This document shows, in pieces, positions 1 to 8,429 of a DNA stretch of 64,000 nucleotides; position 1 is the stretch's first letter, and the number at the start of each line of letters is the position of its first letter. Under the pieces are notes generated by a model, which was not told the DNA's origin, searched no databases, and worked only from the letters and a program-made list of their open reading frames with translations. The translations under genes were made by a program, and so were the position numbers. Origin of the DNA: Levilactobacillus paucivorans (GTDB taxonomy: Bacteria; Bacillota; Bacilli; Lactobacillales; Lactobacillaceae); the NCBI RefSeq assembly GCF_001437125.1, contig NZ_JQCA01000072.1, positions 1 through 64,000 of the forward strand, written 5' to 3'.

Positions 1-14
1 TTAGAAGCTAGCTA

Positions 15-356
15 ATGGGAGAGGACTTCCATTTACACAAAAAATTTGACACTCCCAGCATAACCTATTACTTAGCAAAACCAGTGAAGGGCGTTGTCAC
101 CAAAAAAGTTAAATCTGGTAAAACTTATCTCTATCGCGTAACTTTTAAAATGGGCCGCGTTTTTCAAGCATTGTTCGAGGATGCTGACAGTGATGGATAC
201 AATATTACTGTCACCAATGGTAAACAAGAATTCTTCGTTTATCTTAACGATCTAGGATGGAAATATGTCGGTTCGATTCTGGGCACGACCGGTGCAGATG
301 CTGTTTCTCCTGAGGATGCCCAAGCAGCTACTGATTACATTCAGGGACTGTATTAA
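15..356 (+). CDS. Hypothetical protein, 113 aa
   Basis: I do not recognise this family. An in-frame TAG at 9-11 means the reading frame cannot extend further left, and no ribosome binding site is visible in the 14 bases before the ATG. It may be a complete gene with a poor leader, or the 3' remnant of a longer gene cut by a frameshift outside the window. The protein is soluble, lacks a signal peptide and is rich in beta-prone Lys/Tyr/Val stretches (KTYLYRVTF, NITVTNGKQEFFVYL). It ends 27 bases before a strong terminator shared with the convergent gene at 458. Confidence 0.5.
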   Translation: MGEDFHLHKKFDTPSITYYLAKPVKGVVTKKVKSGKTYLYRVTFKMGRVFQALFEDADSDGYNITVTNGKQEFFVYLNDLGWKYVGSILGTTGADAVSPEDAQAATDYIQGLY

Positions 357-382
357 GCATCATGCTGAATATCAAGTAAATC

Positions 383-429
383 AAAAAAGCAGTCGCACCC
401 CCACTCCAAGTGGTTTGCGACTGCTTTTT
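383..429. terminator. Bidirectional terminator
   Basis: Perfect inverted repeat AAAAAAGCAGTCGCA / TGCGACTGCTTTTT with A- and T-runs on opposite sides, so it can end both the plus-strand gene at 15 and the minus-strand gene at 458. Confidence 0.85.
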
Positions 430-457
430 CAATCTCTTCGATTATCGTGTTTCCCAA

Positions 458-805
458 CTACTTCTTCGGCACAGCAGGCTTCGCCACATACCGATTAAGG
501 ATATGAAATCCCGAAACCTTATCAACCGCCAGCACGTGGACATCCGAGCTATCATTGGAGAAGCGTGCACTGACTTGGTAGTATTGCGCCTTGCGGTTTC
601 CAGCATAATTTTTAACCGTCGACTGCGGCATCTTCCAAGGCCCCGACAACAACGCCGCCACGGGATGGCCCTGCTGGAGAATGTTCAGACGAACCGCATT
701 ACTCGGGACAAATGGCGTGAAGGTGCCCACTAAGGCCAAGACAATGAGACCACCCCACAGCCACTTCGACTGTTTGGTAAACCAGCCTGTTTTCTTTTCT
801 TTCAT
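458..805 (-). CDS. Hypothetical membrane-anchored protein, 115 aa
   Basis: Start chosen at the ATG at 805, which has AAAGGAAG seven bases upstream; a longer TTG-initiated frame from 835 has no such site. After a charged N-terminus (MKEKKTGWFTKQSKW) there is one hydrophobic segment at about residues 16-32, then about 80 extracellular residues. I recognise no domain. It lies 31 bases downstream of the AI-2E transporter gene on the same strand and is probably co-transcribed with it. The topology (single N-terminal anchor, short extracellular domain) is inferred. Confidence 0.7.
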   Translation of the reverse strand: MKEKKTGWFTKQSKWLWGGLIVLALVGTFTPFVPSNAVRLNILQQGHPVAALLSGPWKMPQSTVKNYAGNRKAQYYQVSARFSNDSSDVHVLAVDKVSGFHILNRYVAKPAVPKK

Positions 806-836
806 CACGCCGCTTCCTTTCAAAAATGGTTTCAAT

Positions 837-1883
837 TTATGACTTGACGTCTGCGTCTTCTGACGTCACACGGTGAGGCTTCAACTGAACGTCGAAGACA
901 TCCAGGAAGAACGCCATCAATGGCATCCCAACCAGCAGCCCCCACATGCCAAAGATCTGTTCACTGACAATTAAGGTGATGAATGTCACGAAGATGGGCA
1001 AGTTAGTGGCGTTGGCCATCAGTCGTGGATGCAGGAAGTAAGATTCAAACATATGAATTACCACGATCAGCACCAGCACGGCGATCACCCGAATAATGCC
1101 ACCCGTCACGAAGGCCACAATCGTTAACGGAATCAGTGAAATCAACACCCCGGCCACGGGAATTAGTCCCAGGAAGAAGACCATAATCCCCAAGATGAGT
1201 AGGCTTGGCATGCCAATTGCCCACAGACCCAAGACCATCAGAATCGTATTAATCGTACAGATCAGTAACTGTGTTTCGATGACTGTCCCAAAGATGTGAA
1301 CAAACTTCATAATCAGTTGGCCCATTGGGACGAACAAGCTGGCAAACCGACTCCGCGTGAAGGCGTGGACAAACGTCTGGAGCTGAACCTTGGTCAGGTT
1401 GAAAACAAAACTGAAGAAGAAAGCCAACAAAATTGTTTCAACCCCAGAACTCAATCGGGAAAGCTGGCCAATGCCACTGGTCAGTAGATTCTTCCCATTG
1501 CTAATCACCGACGCATTCTGCGAGAGGTTCTTAACCATCTTAGTCACTTGACTCTGCAGTTGTGGGTAAGTATCGATTAATTTATCAATCGTATTCGGTA
1601 GGTTCGAAGCCTCTGATACCAGTGGTGGAATAATCTGTGAAAATGCCGCCACGAGAATTCCCAGGAACAGGATGTAAACCAACAACGTCGCCCACAAGTG
1701 ATGCAAATGCAAGTGTCGTTCAATCCCCACAATGGCGGCGTTTCCCAGGTAAATAAAAATCACCGTAAACAAGGCCAATGACAGAAACGACCGAACCTGC
1801 CAGGCAATAAAGATTAGTAAGACTAAGGCGACATAGGTCATCGTCAACGGATTTTGCCAGATCCGTTTGAGAAATGCAATCAC
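837..1883 (-). CDS. AI-2E family transporter (TqsA/PerM/YhhT type)
   Basis: Integral membrane protein of 348 aa, the normal length for this family. About eight hydrophobic segments flank a central amphipathic region (residues about 85-140). The family hallmarks near the C-terminus are visible: FFLGLIPVAGVLISLIP, then a conserved helix with ESYFLHPRLM, then GMWGLLVGMPLMAF. Members export AI-2 or act as small-ion/organic solute exporters; the substrate here cannot be told from sequence. The start is GTG at 1883 behind GGGGGAG seven bases upstream. It probably forms an operon with the downstream anchored protein at 458-805. Confidence 0.85.
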   Translation of the reverse strand: MIAFLKRIWQNPLTMTYVALVLLIFIAWQVRSFLSLALFTVIFIYLGNAAIVGIERHLHLHHLWATLLVYILFLGILVAAFSQIIPPLVSEASNLPNTIDKLIDTYPQLQSQVTKMVKNLSQNASVISNGKNLLTSGIGQLSRLSSGVETILLAFFFSFVFNLTKVQLQTFVHAFTRSRFASLFVPMGQLIMKFVHIFGTVIETQLLICTINTILMVLGLWAIGMPSLLILGIMVFFLGLIPVAGVLISLIPLTIVAFVTGGIIRVIAVLVLIVVIHMFESYFLHPRLMANATNLPIFVTFITLIVSEQIFGMWGLLVGMPLMAFFLDVFDVQLKPHRVTSEDADVKS

Positions 1884-1910
1884 AAGAACTCCCCCTCAAA
1901 TGTATCGCTT

Positions 1911-2510
1911 TTAAATTCGAATCAATTGATCATACACCGGCAACAACGCCGTCACAATCTCTCTAATTGTGGCCGCCTGATCCTCCGGTGTCAACGTAAA
2001 GAAGGCATCCCCACGATGGAATTGCCGGCCAACCTGCCATTCGGCATGCCGATCGGTCTGGGTCGCCATTAAGGCCTGGTAAGCCTCACGAGTGAGTGGC
2101 ACCCCGGAATTCTTATCCGTATGGTCACTACCACACTCGAAATCACTGGGCAGGGTCATGACGAGATCTTCCTTTAGGCTACTCAACAAAGCTTGACGAT
2201 TCTTGGCCTCCTGTAACACAGCCAGCCAGATGAAGAAGCGGTCGTCCCAGAAGCCAATCTCCAGATGCGGTAACATCTTATAGCCCCGCTTGGACGTACT
2301 GAAAGCTACCCAGGTATCGGTTGGCGGATTCTTGGTCCGGCGCAAATGTTTGGAAACGTGATCATAGATTGGTACCGCTAGTGTGGCAAAGACCGGCTGG
2401 AGAGCTGCCACCGTTATCATAAATTTGGGATCAATTTGTTCCCTAATCTTGCCTAATCGTCCAGGCAACGTTTGGTCCTCAAAGACTCGGAAATCTTGGT
2501 CCTCGTACAT
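1911..2510 (-). CDS. DUF1054 family protein (YktB-like)
   Basis: Soluble 199-aa protein matching the DUF1054/UPF0637 family in length and in its conserved N-terminus (FRVFEDQTLPGRLGKIREQIDPKF) and its central WVAFSTSKRGYKMLPHLEIGFWDDRFFIW block; only parts are quoted here. The molecular function is unknown. The start is the ATG at 2510, which has GGGGGA eight bases upstream; an upstream in-frame start at 2546 would lie within the divergent promoter region. It is divergent from the YueI gene at 2585 and ends 27 bases before the start of the AI-2E gene. Confidence 0.8.
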   Translation of the reverse strand: MYEDQDFRVFEDQTLPGRLGKIREQIDPKFMITVAALQPVFATLAVPIYDHVSKHLRRTKNPPTDTWVAFSTSKRGYKMLPHLEIGFWDDRFFIWLAVLQEAKNRQALLSSLKEDLVMTLPSDFECGSDHTDKNSGVPLTREAYQALMATQTDRHAEWQVGRQFHRGDAFFTLTPEDQAATIREIVTALLPVYDQLIRI

Positions 2511-2545
2511 CGCTAATCCCCCTTCTAAACGTTCAATTGATTCCA

Positions 2546-2554
2546 TGTTATACT
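2546..2554 (+). promoter_or_regulatory. Extended -10 promoter of yueI-rarA
   Basis: TGTTATACT (TG-N-TATACT) lies 30 bases before the YueI start. No good -35 is visible, as expected for an extended -10 promoter. Confidence 0.5.
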
Positions 2555-2584
2555 AATAGAACTAACTTGGAAAGAGGGATCCGC

Positions 2585-3049
2585 ATGGCTGAGAAGAGTC
2601 AAATGGAACAGCATCTACAGAATTCGGTGTATGGCACACCGATGGTTCACCCCGATGAACAACGCCATTACCTGGGGACGTTTCGTGAACGTGTCTCCCT
2701 CGCCATGACAATTGCCGAGGTTACCAACGCTCAGAATGTCCGGGCTTTCACGCGTGAAATCAGCGCCCATCCGGACCTGCAGGTGATCTTTAACGGTCAC
2801 ATCGACCAGAGTGACCTGGCCCCTTACCTCAAGGCCACCGGTCAACACAACTTAAAATTTACGATTCGCCAAGATGACTTCTACGGTCATCAAGCCACGG
2901 ACCTAGGCCTCGTCGTCGCTAGTGACCACGCGATCGACCAGAATCCCATCAGCCTAACTGCTAAATACCCCACAACTTCGGCCAAAACTCAGGCTACACC
3001 ACCGGCTAAACAGCCTGGCTGGTTAGCTCGCCTCTTCGGCCACCACTAA
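2585..3049 (+). CDS. YueI family protein (DUF1694)
   Basis: 154-aa soluble protein. The YueI family shows an N-terminal region starting near YGTPMVHPDEQRHYLGTFRERV followed by an alpha/beta domain in which a predicted nucleotide-like fold handles the ID/DL segments; the function is unknown. The start is ATG 2585, with AGAGGGAT four to five bases before it, rather than the upstream in-frame codon at 2537. The basic, Pro-rich tail (PAKQPGWLARLFGHH) is typical of lactobacillar copies. It is immediately followed by rarA, 16 bases away, and is likely co-transcribed with it. Confidence 0.75.
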   Translation: MAEKSQMEQHLQNSVYGTPMVHPDEQRHYLGTFRERVSLAMTIAEVTNAQNVRAFTREISAHPDLQVIFNGHIDQSDLAPYLKATGQHNLKFTIRQDDFYGHQATDLGLVVASDHAIDQNPISLTAKYPTTSAKTQATPPAKQPGWLARLFGHH

Positions 3050-3065
3050 AGAAAGGAACTTCACT

Positions 3066-4343
3066 TTGGCACAACATCCATTAGCCTATCGTATGCGGCC
3101 CCAACGTCTCGAAGACATCGTGGGCCAACAAGACTTGGTGGGCCCCGGCAAGATCATCGCCCGCATGGTGGCGGCCAAGCTCCTGTCGTCCATGATTCTC
3201 TACGGTCCACCGGGAACCGGGAAGACCAGCATTGCCAGTGCGATCGCCGGATCGACAAAATACGCCTTTCGCAAATTAAATGCTGCGACAGACTCCAAGA
3301 AAGATCTTCAGGTTGTCGCGGCCGAGGCCAAGATGAGCGGGACCGTCATCCTGTTACTCGATGAAATTCACCGACTGGACAAGACCAAGCAGGACTTCTT
3401 ACTGCCCCACCTGGAGAGCGGTCGCATCATTCTCATCGGGGCCACCACCGAGAATCCCTACATCAACATCAACCCGGCCATTCGGAGTCGAACGCAAATT
3501 TTCGAGGTGCATCCCCTCTCCTTAGATGACATCAAGGTGGCTTTGAACCGAGCCATTACCGACAAGGAACGCGGACTCGGTGAGTTACCCCTGCAGGTTG
3601 ACGCCGATGCCCTGGACTTCATTGCCGGGGCCACCAATGGGGATCTCCGCAGCGCCTTAAATGGCCTGGAGCTGGCCGCACAGTCCACCCCACCGGCTGA
3701 AGATGGCAAGATTCACGTGACCCGTGAGGTTGCGGAAACCTGTTTGCAACGTAAGGCCCTGGTGGGTGATAAGAACGGGGATGCCCATTACGACGTCATC
3801 TCCGCCTTTCAGAAGTCGATTCGTGGGAGCGACACCGACGCCGCCCTACATTATCTGGCACAGTTGGTTGCGGCCGGTGACCTCCCGTCGATCTGTCGGC
3901 GACTGATGGTCATTGCCTACGAGGATATTGGCCTCGCCAACCTCCCCGCCGCAGGACGTACCGTACAGGCCGTACAAGCCGCGCAACAGCTTGGCCTGCC
4001 CGAGGGACGAATTCCCCTCGCAGACGCCGTCATCGAGCTGTGCTTGTCTCCTAAGTCCAACTCGGGGATTGCCGCCATCGACGACGCTCTGGCAGACGTC
4101 ATGGGCGGCCACAATGGTGCCGTCCCCGAACACCTCAAGGATGCACATTACAGTGGCGCCAAGAAGCTGGGTCACGGAAATGGCTACCAGTTCCCTCACG
4201 ACTTTCCCAACGACTGGGTCAAGCAACAATACCTACCGGATAGCCTCAAGTCGGCCCAATACTACCATCCCAAAACCAATGGCCGTTTCGAAAGTCAGTT
4301 GGCCGAACAATACCAGCGTCTTCGTCAGGCCAATCGAAAGTGA
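3066..4343 (+). CDS. rarA: Replication-associated recombination protein A (RarA/MgsA), AAA+ ATPase
   Basis: 425-aa AAA+ ATPase related to clamp-loader subunits; it acts at stalled replication forks. Walker A GPPGTGKT is at residues 47-54, Walker B LLLDEIHR around 96-103, sensor 1 IGATTENPY follows, and the C-terminal MgsA-type oligomerisation domain is recognisable (YEDIGLANLPAAGR). Initiation is at TTG 3066, preceded by AAAGGA at suitable spacing; no ATG is available nearby. The gene ends just before a 6S RNA gene, an arrangement seen in many Firmicutes and a useful supporting context for both calls. Confidence 0.93.
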   Translation: MAQHPLAYRMRPQRLEDIVGQQDLVGPGKIIARMVAAKLLSSMILYGPPGTGKTSIASAIAGSTKYAFRKLNAATDSKKDLQVVAAEAKMSGTVILLLDEIHRLDKTKQDFLLPHLESGRIILIGATTENPYININPAIRSRTQIFEVHPLSLDDIKVALNRAITDKERGLGELPLQVDADALDFIAGATNGDLRSALNGLELAAQSTPPAEDGKIHVTREVAETCLQRKALVGDKNGDAHYDVISAFQKSIRGSDTDAALHYLAQLVAAGDLPSICRRLMVIAYEDIGLANLPAAGRTVQAVQAAQQLGLPEGRIPLADAVIELCLSPKSNSGIAAIDDALADVMGGHNGAVPEHLKDAHYSGAKKLGHGNGYQFPHDFPNDWVKQQYLPDSLKSAQYYHPKTNGRFESQLAEQYQRLRQANRK

Positions 4344-4347
4344 TAAA

Positions 4348-4376
4348 TTGAACTTTACCCTATAATATGCTAATAT
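4348..4376 (+). promoter_or_regulatory. Promoter of the 6S RNA gene
   Basis: TTGAAC (4348-4353), 17-base spacer, TAATAT (4371-4376). The predicted transcription start near 4382 coincides with the 5' arm of the long terminal helix of the RNA. The -35 begins five bases after the rarA stop codon. Confidence 0.65.
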
Positions 4377-4380
4377 CAAG

Positions 4381-4574
4381 TTGGTTCTAAGGTGTACGCG
4401 TTGTCTCACTACAAGTTGCCGAACAAGTAATTTATATATGGGAATGTTCTATGGTGGAGAAGATGGCAGGCCTTTTCACTTGGAAGTCAGACACTCCAAC
4501 AGACATTCCCCCCTGCATTGTCATCGCGGGTCAACATGACTGGACAATTAACGGCACCACTTAGATCAACCAAA
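4381..4574 (+). ncRNA. ssrS: 6S RNA
   Basis: A non-coding stretch of about 194 nt whose two ends pair. The 5' arm TTGGTT-CTAAG-GTG (from 4381) matches the reverse complement of the 3' arm CACCACTTAGATCAACCAA (ending 4573), and GTTGTC (about 4400) pairs further in with GACAAT (about 4542). The size, the long interrupted rod with an open middle, the promoter at the 5' edge and the position right after rarA are those of Firmicutes 6S RNA. 6S RNA binds the housekeeping RNA polymerase holoenzyme as a promoter mimic. Exact ends are inferred; the 3' end may be processed from the terminator at 4613. Confidence 0.8.
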
Positions 4575-4586
4575 GCTCAGCTTTGA

Positions 4587-4613
4587 GGACCATTCCATTG
4601 AATGGTCCTTTTC
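4587..4613 (+). terminator. Terminator of 6S RNA
   Basis: GGACCATTC / GAATGGTCC stem with a CATT loop, followed by TTTTCTT. It lies between the 6S RNA and the small membrane protein gene. Confidence 0.75.
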
Positions 4614-4639
4614 TTGTCAAATTAAAGGAGGAACACCTC

Positions 4640-4927
4640 GTGCTCATAACTATTCTAATGATCTGCTACACCGTGCTAGCCCTCGGCATCGGTTGGGGGG
4701 CTTATAGCCACCGTAACCGACCATTTCTGGTCTTTCATCCCGAAGAAAATGCGGCCCTCAGTAACATCCTAAAGGTCGGCGGTATTTTGCTTTTACTTGT
4801 TGGCATTTTATCAGCAGTCGCGACCGCTCTAAACAACACGATCCTCATTATCATCGCCCTCTTAGCGGGTATTATCGTGATTTTGGCTCTCCAAATTTTA
4901 ATGGTTCGCTGGTTGCCCAAGGCGTAA
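4640..4927 (+). CDS. Small membrane protein, 95 aa
   Basis: Start is GTG 4640, preceded by a perfect AAAGGAGG at 4624-4631; the longer frame from 4583 would start inside the 6S terminator. Three hydrophobic segments are visible: residues about 1-20, 48-66 and 70-90, separated by a short loop with RNRPFLVFHPEE. I recognise no family. No separate promoter is obvious between the terminator and the ribosome binding site, so it may depend on read-through from the 6S unit. Confidence 0.7.
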   Translation: MLITILMICYTVLALGIGWGAYSHRNRPFLVFHPEENAALSNILKVGGILLLLVGILSAVATALNNTILIIIALLAGIIVILALQILMVRWLPKA

Positions 4928-5023
4928 CCGGTTTCATTTTCTCTGAAAATTTCTGCCATTTTGCTTTTTATTTGCCCATAAATAACGTATGATAAGAGTA
5001 TAAAGTAATGAGAGGTGAACAAT

Positions 5024-5503
5024 ATGTTACAACAATATAAGCACATTTTAGTACCAGTCGACGGTTCCTACGAAGCAGAATTAGCTTTCAAGAAAGCGGT
5101 CGCTGTGGCTAAGCGTAACGATGCTGATTTACATCTCGTTCACGTTGTTGATACGCGGGCTTTCCAAAACATTTCCAGCTTCGATACCAGCATGGTTGAA
5201 CAAGTCACGGAAACGGCGAAGAAGACGCTTGATAAGTACGTTGCCGATGCTAAGGCTGCTGGCCTAGACAACATCGATTACGCGATTGAGTATGGTGCGC
5301 CAAAGACAATCATTGCCCGTGATGTTCCGCGAGATAACGATACGGACTTAATCATGATTGGGGCAACGGGGTTAAATGCCGTTGAACGTCTCTTGATTGG
5401 TTCTGTTACCGAATATGTTACTCGGACGGCTGTCTGCGACGTTATCGTTGTCCGGACTGATTTGGACAACAAGCCCGCCAAGAAGACTCATCCAGAAAAC
5501 TAA
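5024..5503 (+). CDS. Universal stress protein (UspA family, ATP-binding type)
   Basis: 159-aa Usp domain protein beginning MLQQYKHILVPVDGS. The ATP-binding signature G-x2-G-x9-G-S is intact (GATG, nine residues, GSV) near residue 120, which places it in the nucleotide-binding class. UspA-type proteins are cytosolic dimers that support survival under stress; the specific role is unknown. The start is ATG 5024 with AGAGGTG upstream; an in-frame GTG at 5015 overlaps that site. It is monocistronic and ends at a strong terminator. Confidence 0.92.
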   Translation: MLQQYKHILVPVDGSYEAELAFKKAVAVAKRNDADLHLVHVVDTRAFQNISSFDTSMVEQVTETAKKTLDKYVADAKAAGLDNIDYAIEYGAPKTIIARDVPRDNDTDLIMIGATGLNAVERLLIGSVTEYVTRTAVCDVIVVRTDLDNKPAKKTHPEN

Positions 5504-5517
5504 GCCTCATTAATCAG

Positions 5518-5555
5518 TAAAAGTCGTTGCCCCTTATGGGACAACGACTTTTTTT
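5518..5555. terminator. Terminator after usp
   Basis: AAGTCGTTGCCCC / GGGACAACGACTT hairpin followed by T7; flanked by A-residues on the other side, so it can also serve the convergent XRE-TPR gene. Confidence 0.85.
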
Positions 5556-5566
5556 GATACAGTCAT

Positions 5567-6427
5567 TTAATCGGCAATAATTGTGCTGCCAACCTGAGGT
5601 GTTAACCGTTCCTGCAAGGCAACGTTGTGCGTTACCAAGGCGAGAGTCCGGGCAATCGTCAAGCTTCGTTTGGAAGCCGTCGTCGCCAGCAAGGCCTTCT
5701 CAGCCTCCCCCTTCATCTCATACAAGACATCGATCAGATACAGTGACCCCTGGTGCTTAACGGCCCGCAAAGCGGCTTCTACGTTATCAATCACCAGTTG
5801 TGGCTGTTCCAACTTCAGGTACATCTGAGCAATCTGGTAACGGGCCCAGATGAGTCGCTTGAAATTATCCTCATCATGCCATTCGAAATCATCAAGGTAC
5901 CCGACCGCCGCGTTCAAATAGAAACGCGCCTTATCGAGTTCTTGCCGATTGAGGTAAGCTGTGGCCATGCCGACATTACCGACAATCGCATACAAATCCC
6001 ACGGCATCCGGTAGGCCCGGTGAAGCAACAAGTTAAAGTGAAAGATTGCTTCGTCCGGCCGATTACGAGCGCCAAGCTCCACAAAACCGCGGTAGTAATG
6101 GTAACGTTCGCGGTCAAAGGCATTCTGAACATTCGTCATATTAACTTTACCCAGCAGATCATCCGCGAGCGCATAGTCTTCACGACGGATCGCCCCGGCA
6201 ATATCGTCGAATTGTTCATCCATCCCACTCCCGAGACCGGATAAAACATCATTTAACGAAATATTGAGCCGCCGGCAAATCTGTAAAATAATCTTGATGC
6301 TCGGTACTTTATTCTTTTTTTCCATCAAACTGACCGTCGCTTGGGTACAAATCCCTTCGGCCAATTCCTGTTGTGACAAGTTCTTCTGCTTCCGATATTG
6401 TTTAACTTTACTCCCTAATAAACGCAT
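5567..6427 (-). CDS. XRE-family regulator with C-terminal TPR domain
   Basis: 286 aa. Residues 1-63 form a classical helix-turn-helix (QYRKQKNLSQQELAEG, then TQATVSLMEKKNKVPS), and the remaining about 220 residues are all-helical TPR-like repeats (YHYYRGFVELG, IVGNVGMATAYLNRQ, ARYQIAQMYLKLE). This architecture is shared with Rgg/PlcR-type regulators, which often sense short peptides; no small peptide gene is evident beside it, so ligand and targets are unknown. It is monocistronic with a long leader of about 160 nt (promoter at 6597-6624). Confidence 0.85.
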   Translation of the reverse strand: MRLLGSKVKQYRKQKNLSQQELAEGICTQATVSLMEKKNKVPSIKIILQICRRLNISLNDVLSGLGSGMDEQFDDIAGAIRREDYALADDLLGKVNMTNVQNAFDRERYHYYRGFVELGARNRPDEAIFHFNLLLHRAYRMPWDLYAIVGNVGMATAYLNRQELDKARFYLNAAVGYLDDFEWHDEDNFKRLIWARYQIAQMYLKLEQPQLVIDNVEAALRAVKHQGSLYLIDVLYEMKGEAEKALLATTASKRSLTIARTLALVTHNVALQERLTPQVGSTIIAD

Positions 6428-6596
6428 CTCATCTCTCCCTCACGAGTCGTAACGTTAGGTACCGTCAACTTGATAAAACCGAACATTACTCAAAACGTGA
6501 CTAACGACCATTCCCCGACACTTAAGTTGTTGCAGCCGTTAATATTCAGCCCCTGGTAATGACTGGCCAGACTCGGCCTGTTTATCGTTAGTTACA

Positions 6597-6624
6597 ATAA
6601 TAGGCGATTTATAGAGAATTACAA
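6597..6624 (-). promoter_or_regulatory. Predicted promoter of the XRE-TPR regulator
   Basis: Reading the minus strand: TTGTAA, 16-base spacer, TATTAT. The 353-base gap 6428-6780 holds this promoter, the leader, and the terminator at 6706-6734 belonging to the GDPD gene; I see no ORF in it. Confidence 0.5.
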
Positions 6625-6705
6625 GCAATATGCGATATCATTAAGAAAATCTAATCTGTCTAGTCCATTCACTCATTTTTATATAAAAACTATAATAATA
6701 AAATT

Positions 6706-6734
6706 TCAAAAAGGCGGACGTCTTGTCCGCCTTA
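6706..6734 (-). terminator. Terminator of the GDPD gene
   Basis: AAGGCGGAC / GTCCGCCTT stem with a five-base loop; on the minus strand it is followed by TTTTTGAAATTTT. Confidence 0.8.
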
Positions 6735-6780
6735 GTTTCTATTGTACGTAAATAATCGATTAATCTGCTAATCCAGCAAC

Positions 6781-8367
6781 CTATGCATAGCTTAAAACAA
6801 AGTTTTGCAAGACTGCCCACCGCGTCGCTGCCGCTGATTGCCGAGTCACCTCACGTAATCGCGATAACTCATTGGTAATCTGGCCGTCGGCACCTAGCGC
6901 CCACATCCGTGTCATAGTTGCTGGCGTGTCGGGTGTCCAGAGGTACGCCGGTGCCCCCTGTTGATGAGCCGCCGCGATGAACTGCTGACTCGCGGACAAC
7001 CGTTGAAAGGAATAGAAGTCCGCAGGAAGTGATCGGGGATTAACCCAATTAAACGGAAGGATTACCCCGACCTTTAAGTGTGGCTGTAACCGACGTAACT
7101 GCCGCACGACCCGGTAATCCAGCGAATGAACCACACTCCCATCACGCTGTAACCGGTCACCATAGGTCGCGGCAAACCGTCGAATGGCGCCCGGTGAGTC
7201 GTGCGGTGTGGTTTTAATCTCCACCATCAGCCGTTGATGTCGGGCTTCCGCCACCCGCAGGTAAGCTGGCCAACTACTGAGTCGGGCCTGCTGCCCATTT
7301 TCATGGAGCGTCAGTCGTTGTAACTGCTGGAGGGTCAGATCGTGAGGCGTCACATTCCGACCAGCTAACGTTTTAAGGTTCTCGTCATGCAACACGACCC
7401 ACTGCCGATCGTGGGTCTCGTGCAAATCCATTTCCACGTAGTCCGGATGGTGGGTCGTCACTTGGCGTAAGGCCCCGACCGTGTTTTGAATGCCACGGCC
7501 GTGGTCAACTCCACGATGACTGATCAGGGTGGTTGGCCCCCAGGCCGGTTGGGCGAAGACCGTTTGCGATGTTACCATTCCCATCATCACCAGGCTGACT
7601 AGCGATAAAGCCAACGTCCCAGGCAGACCACGGGTCTCCAGTCTAACTAATAATTGCCGTGGCTGCCCACACCAGGCCCAAACAACTGTCGTTAATCCTA
7701 GAATGGTGACCAGGCAGAATCCCAACAGGACGATAAATACGGCAACCAGCAACAGCAACCGGTCAGTCGCCACGTGAAGGACCGCAACTAAGCCTTCACT
7801 GCCGGCAAGCCAAGCCACGGTGAGGCCAGCCCAAATCCCGAGGGCACCACCAATTTGTCGTACCGACCCACCAGTTAAGGATTCACGACGAAACCACCAA
7901 CGTGGCCCCCATAACCAGAAAATCCCAGCCAGGAGCAAATAGAGTCCTCCCACGACCATCAGAACCGGCCGGCGATGCAGCGTCACAAAATTAATCAGGG
8001 ATGCCGGTAGCACCAGACGGGCCCAGAAACGGCTGCCCAGGCCCCACAACCCAAATGGCAAGGCCAGAATGACCGCTATCAAAAGGACCAGTGTCCACGC
8101 CCATTTACGCTGCCAGACACGGTGCCAGATTTCTGACCCAGTCGTCGGTTTACCAGCGACCGCTACCGCCACCTGAGTGAGTTGCGCTGCCGTAACCACG
8201 CAAAGACCCGCGATAGTCAGGACTAGTGAGACCGACCAGCCAGAACGCTGGCTCAACCAGCGCACGCCCAGTAACAGGCTAATTAAGCCACCCCACCCCA
8301 TCAGAAGTCGAGGTTGCGTGAGACTCAGTCGCCAAACACGATTTAGTTGGTGTCGATACCGTTGCAC
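6781..8367 (-). CDS. Membrane-anchored glycerophosphodiester phosphodiesterase
   Basis: 528 aa. The N-terminal half (to about residue 275) contains about eight hydrophobic segments of the type found in GDPD membrane domains. The C-terminal half is a catalytic GDPD domain: LISHRG with the catalytic His-Arg, EMDLHETHD with the metal-binding Glu/Asp, VVLHDENL with the second catalytic His, and VEIKTTP. The enzyme would hydrolyse glycerophosphodiesters or poly(glycerophosphate) such as lipoteichoic acid outside the membrane. Start GTG 8367 has GGAGG seven bases upstream. It follows ddl on the same strand but is separated from it by a terminator. Confidence 0.88.
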   Translation of the reverse strand: MQRYRHQLNRVWRLSLTQPRLLMGWGGLISLLLGVRWLSQRSGWSVSLVLTIAGLCVVTAAQLTQVAVAVAGKPTTGSEIWHRVWQRKWAWTLVLLIAVILALPFGLWGLGSRFWARLVLPASLINFVTLHRRPVLMVVGGLYLLLAGIFWLWGPRWWFRRESLTGGSVRQIGGALGIWAGLTVAWLAGSEGLVAVLHVATDRLLLLVAVFIVLLGFCLVTILGLTTVVWAWCGQPRQLLVRLETRGLPGTLALSLVSLVMMGMVTSQTVFAQPAWGPTTLISHRGVDHGRGIQNTVGALRQVTTHHPDYVEMDLHETHDRQWVVLHDENLKTLAGRNVTPHDLTLQQLQRLTLHENGQQARLSSWPAYLRVAEARHQRLMVEIKTTPHDSPGAIRRFAATYGDRLQRDGSVVHSLDYRVVRQLRRLQPHLKVGVILPFNWVNPRSLPADFYSFQRLSASQQFIAAAHQQGAPAYLWTPDTPATMTRMWALGADGQITNELSRLREVTRQSAAATRWAVLQNFVLSYA

Positions 8368-8383
8368 AGAAAATCCTCCCCAT

Positions 8384-8420
8384 AAAAAAATCGGTGAGTC
8401 ACGTTACCGTGGCCCACCGA
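8384..8420 (-). terminator. Terminator of ddl
   Basis: TCGGTGAGTCACG / CGTGGCCCACCGA imperfect stem around a TTAC loop; on the minus strand followed by T7. Confidence 0.8.
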
Positions 8421-8429
8421 CGTTTAAAC

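Noticed and set aside
4400-4560. Protein-coding gene in the 6S region
   Set aside because: No frame has both a start with a ribosome binding site and reasonable length, while the two ends pair as a long helix.
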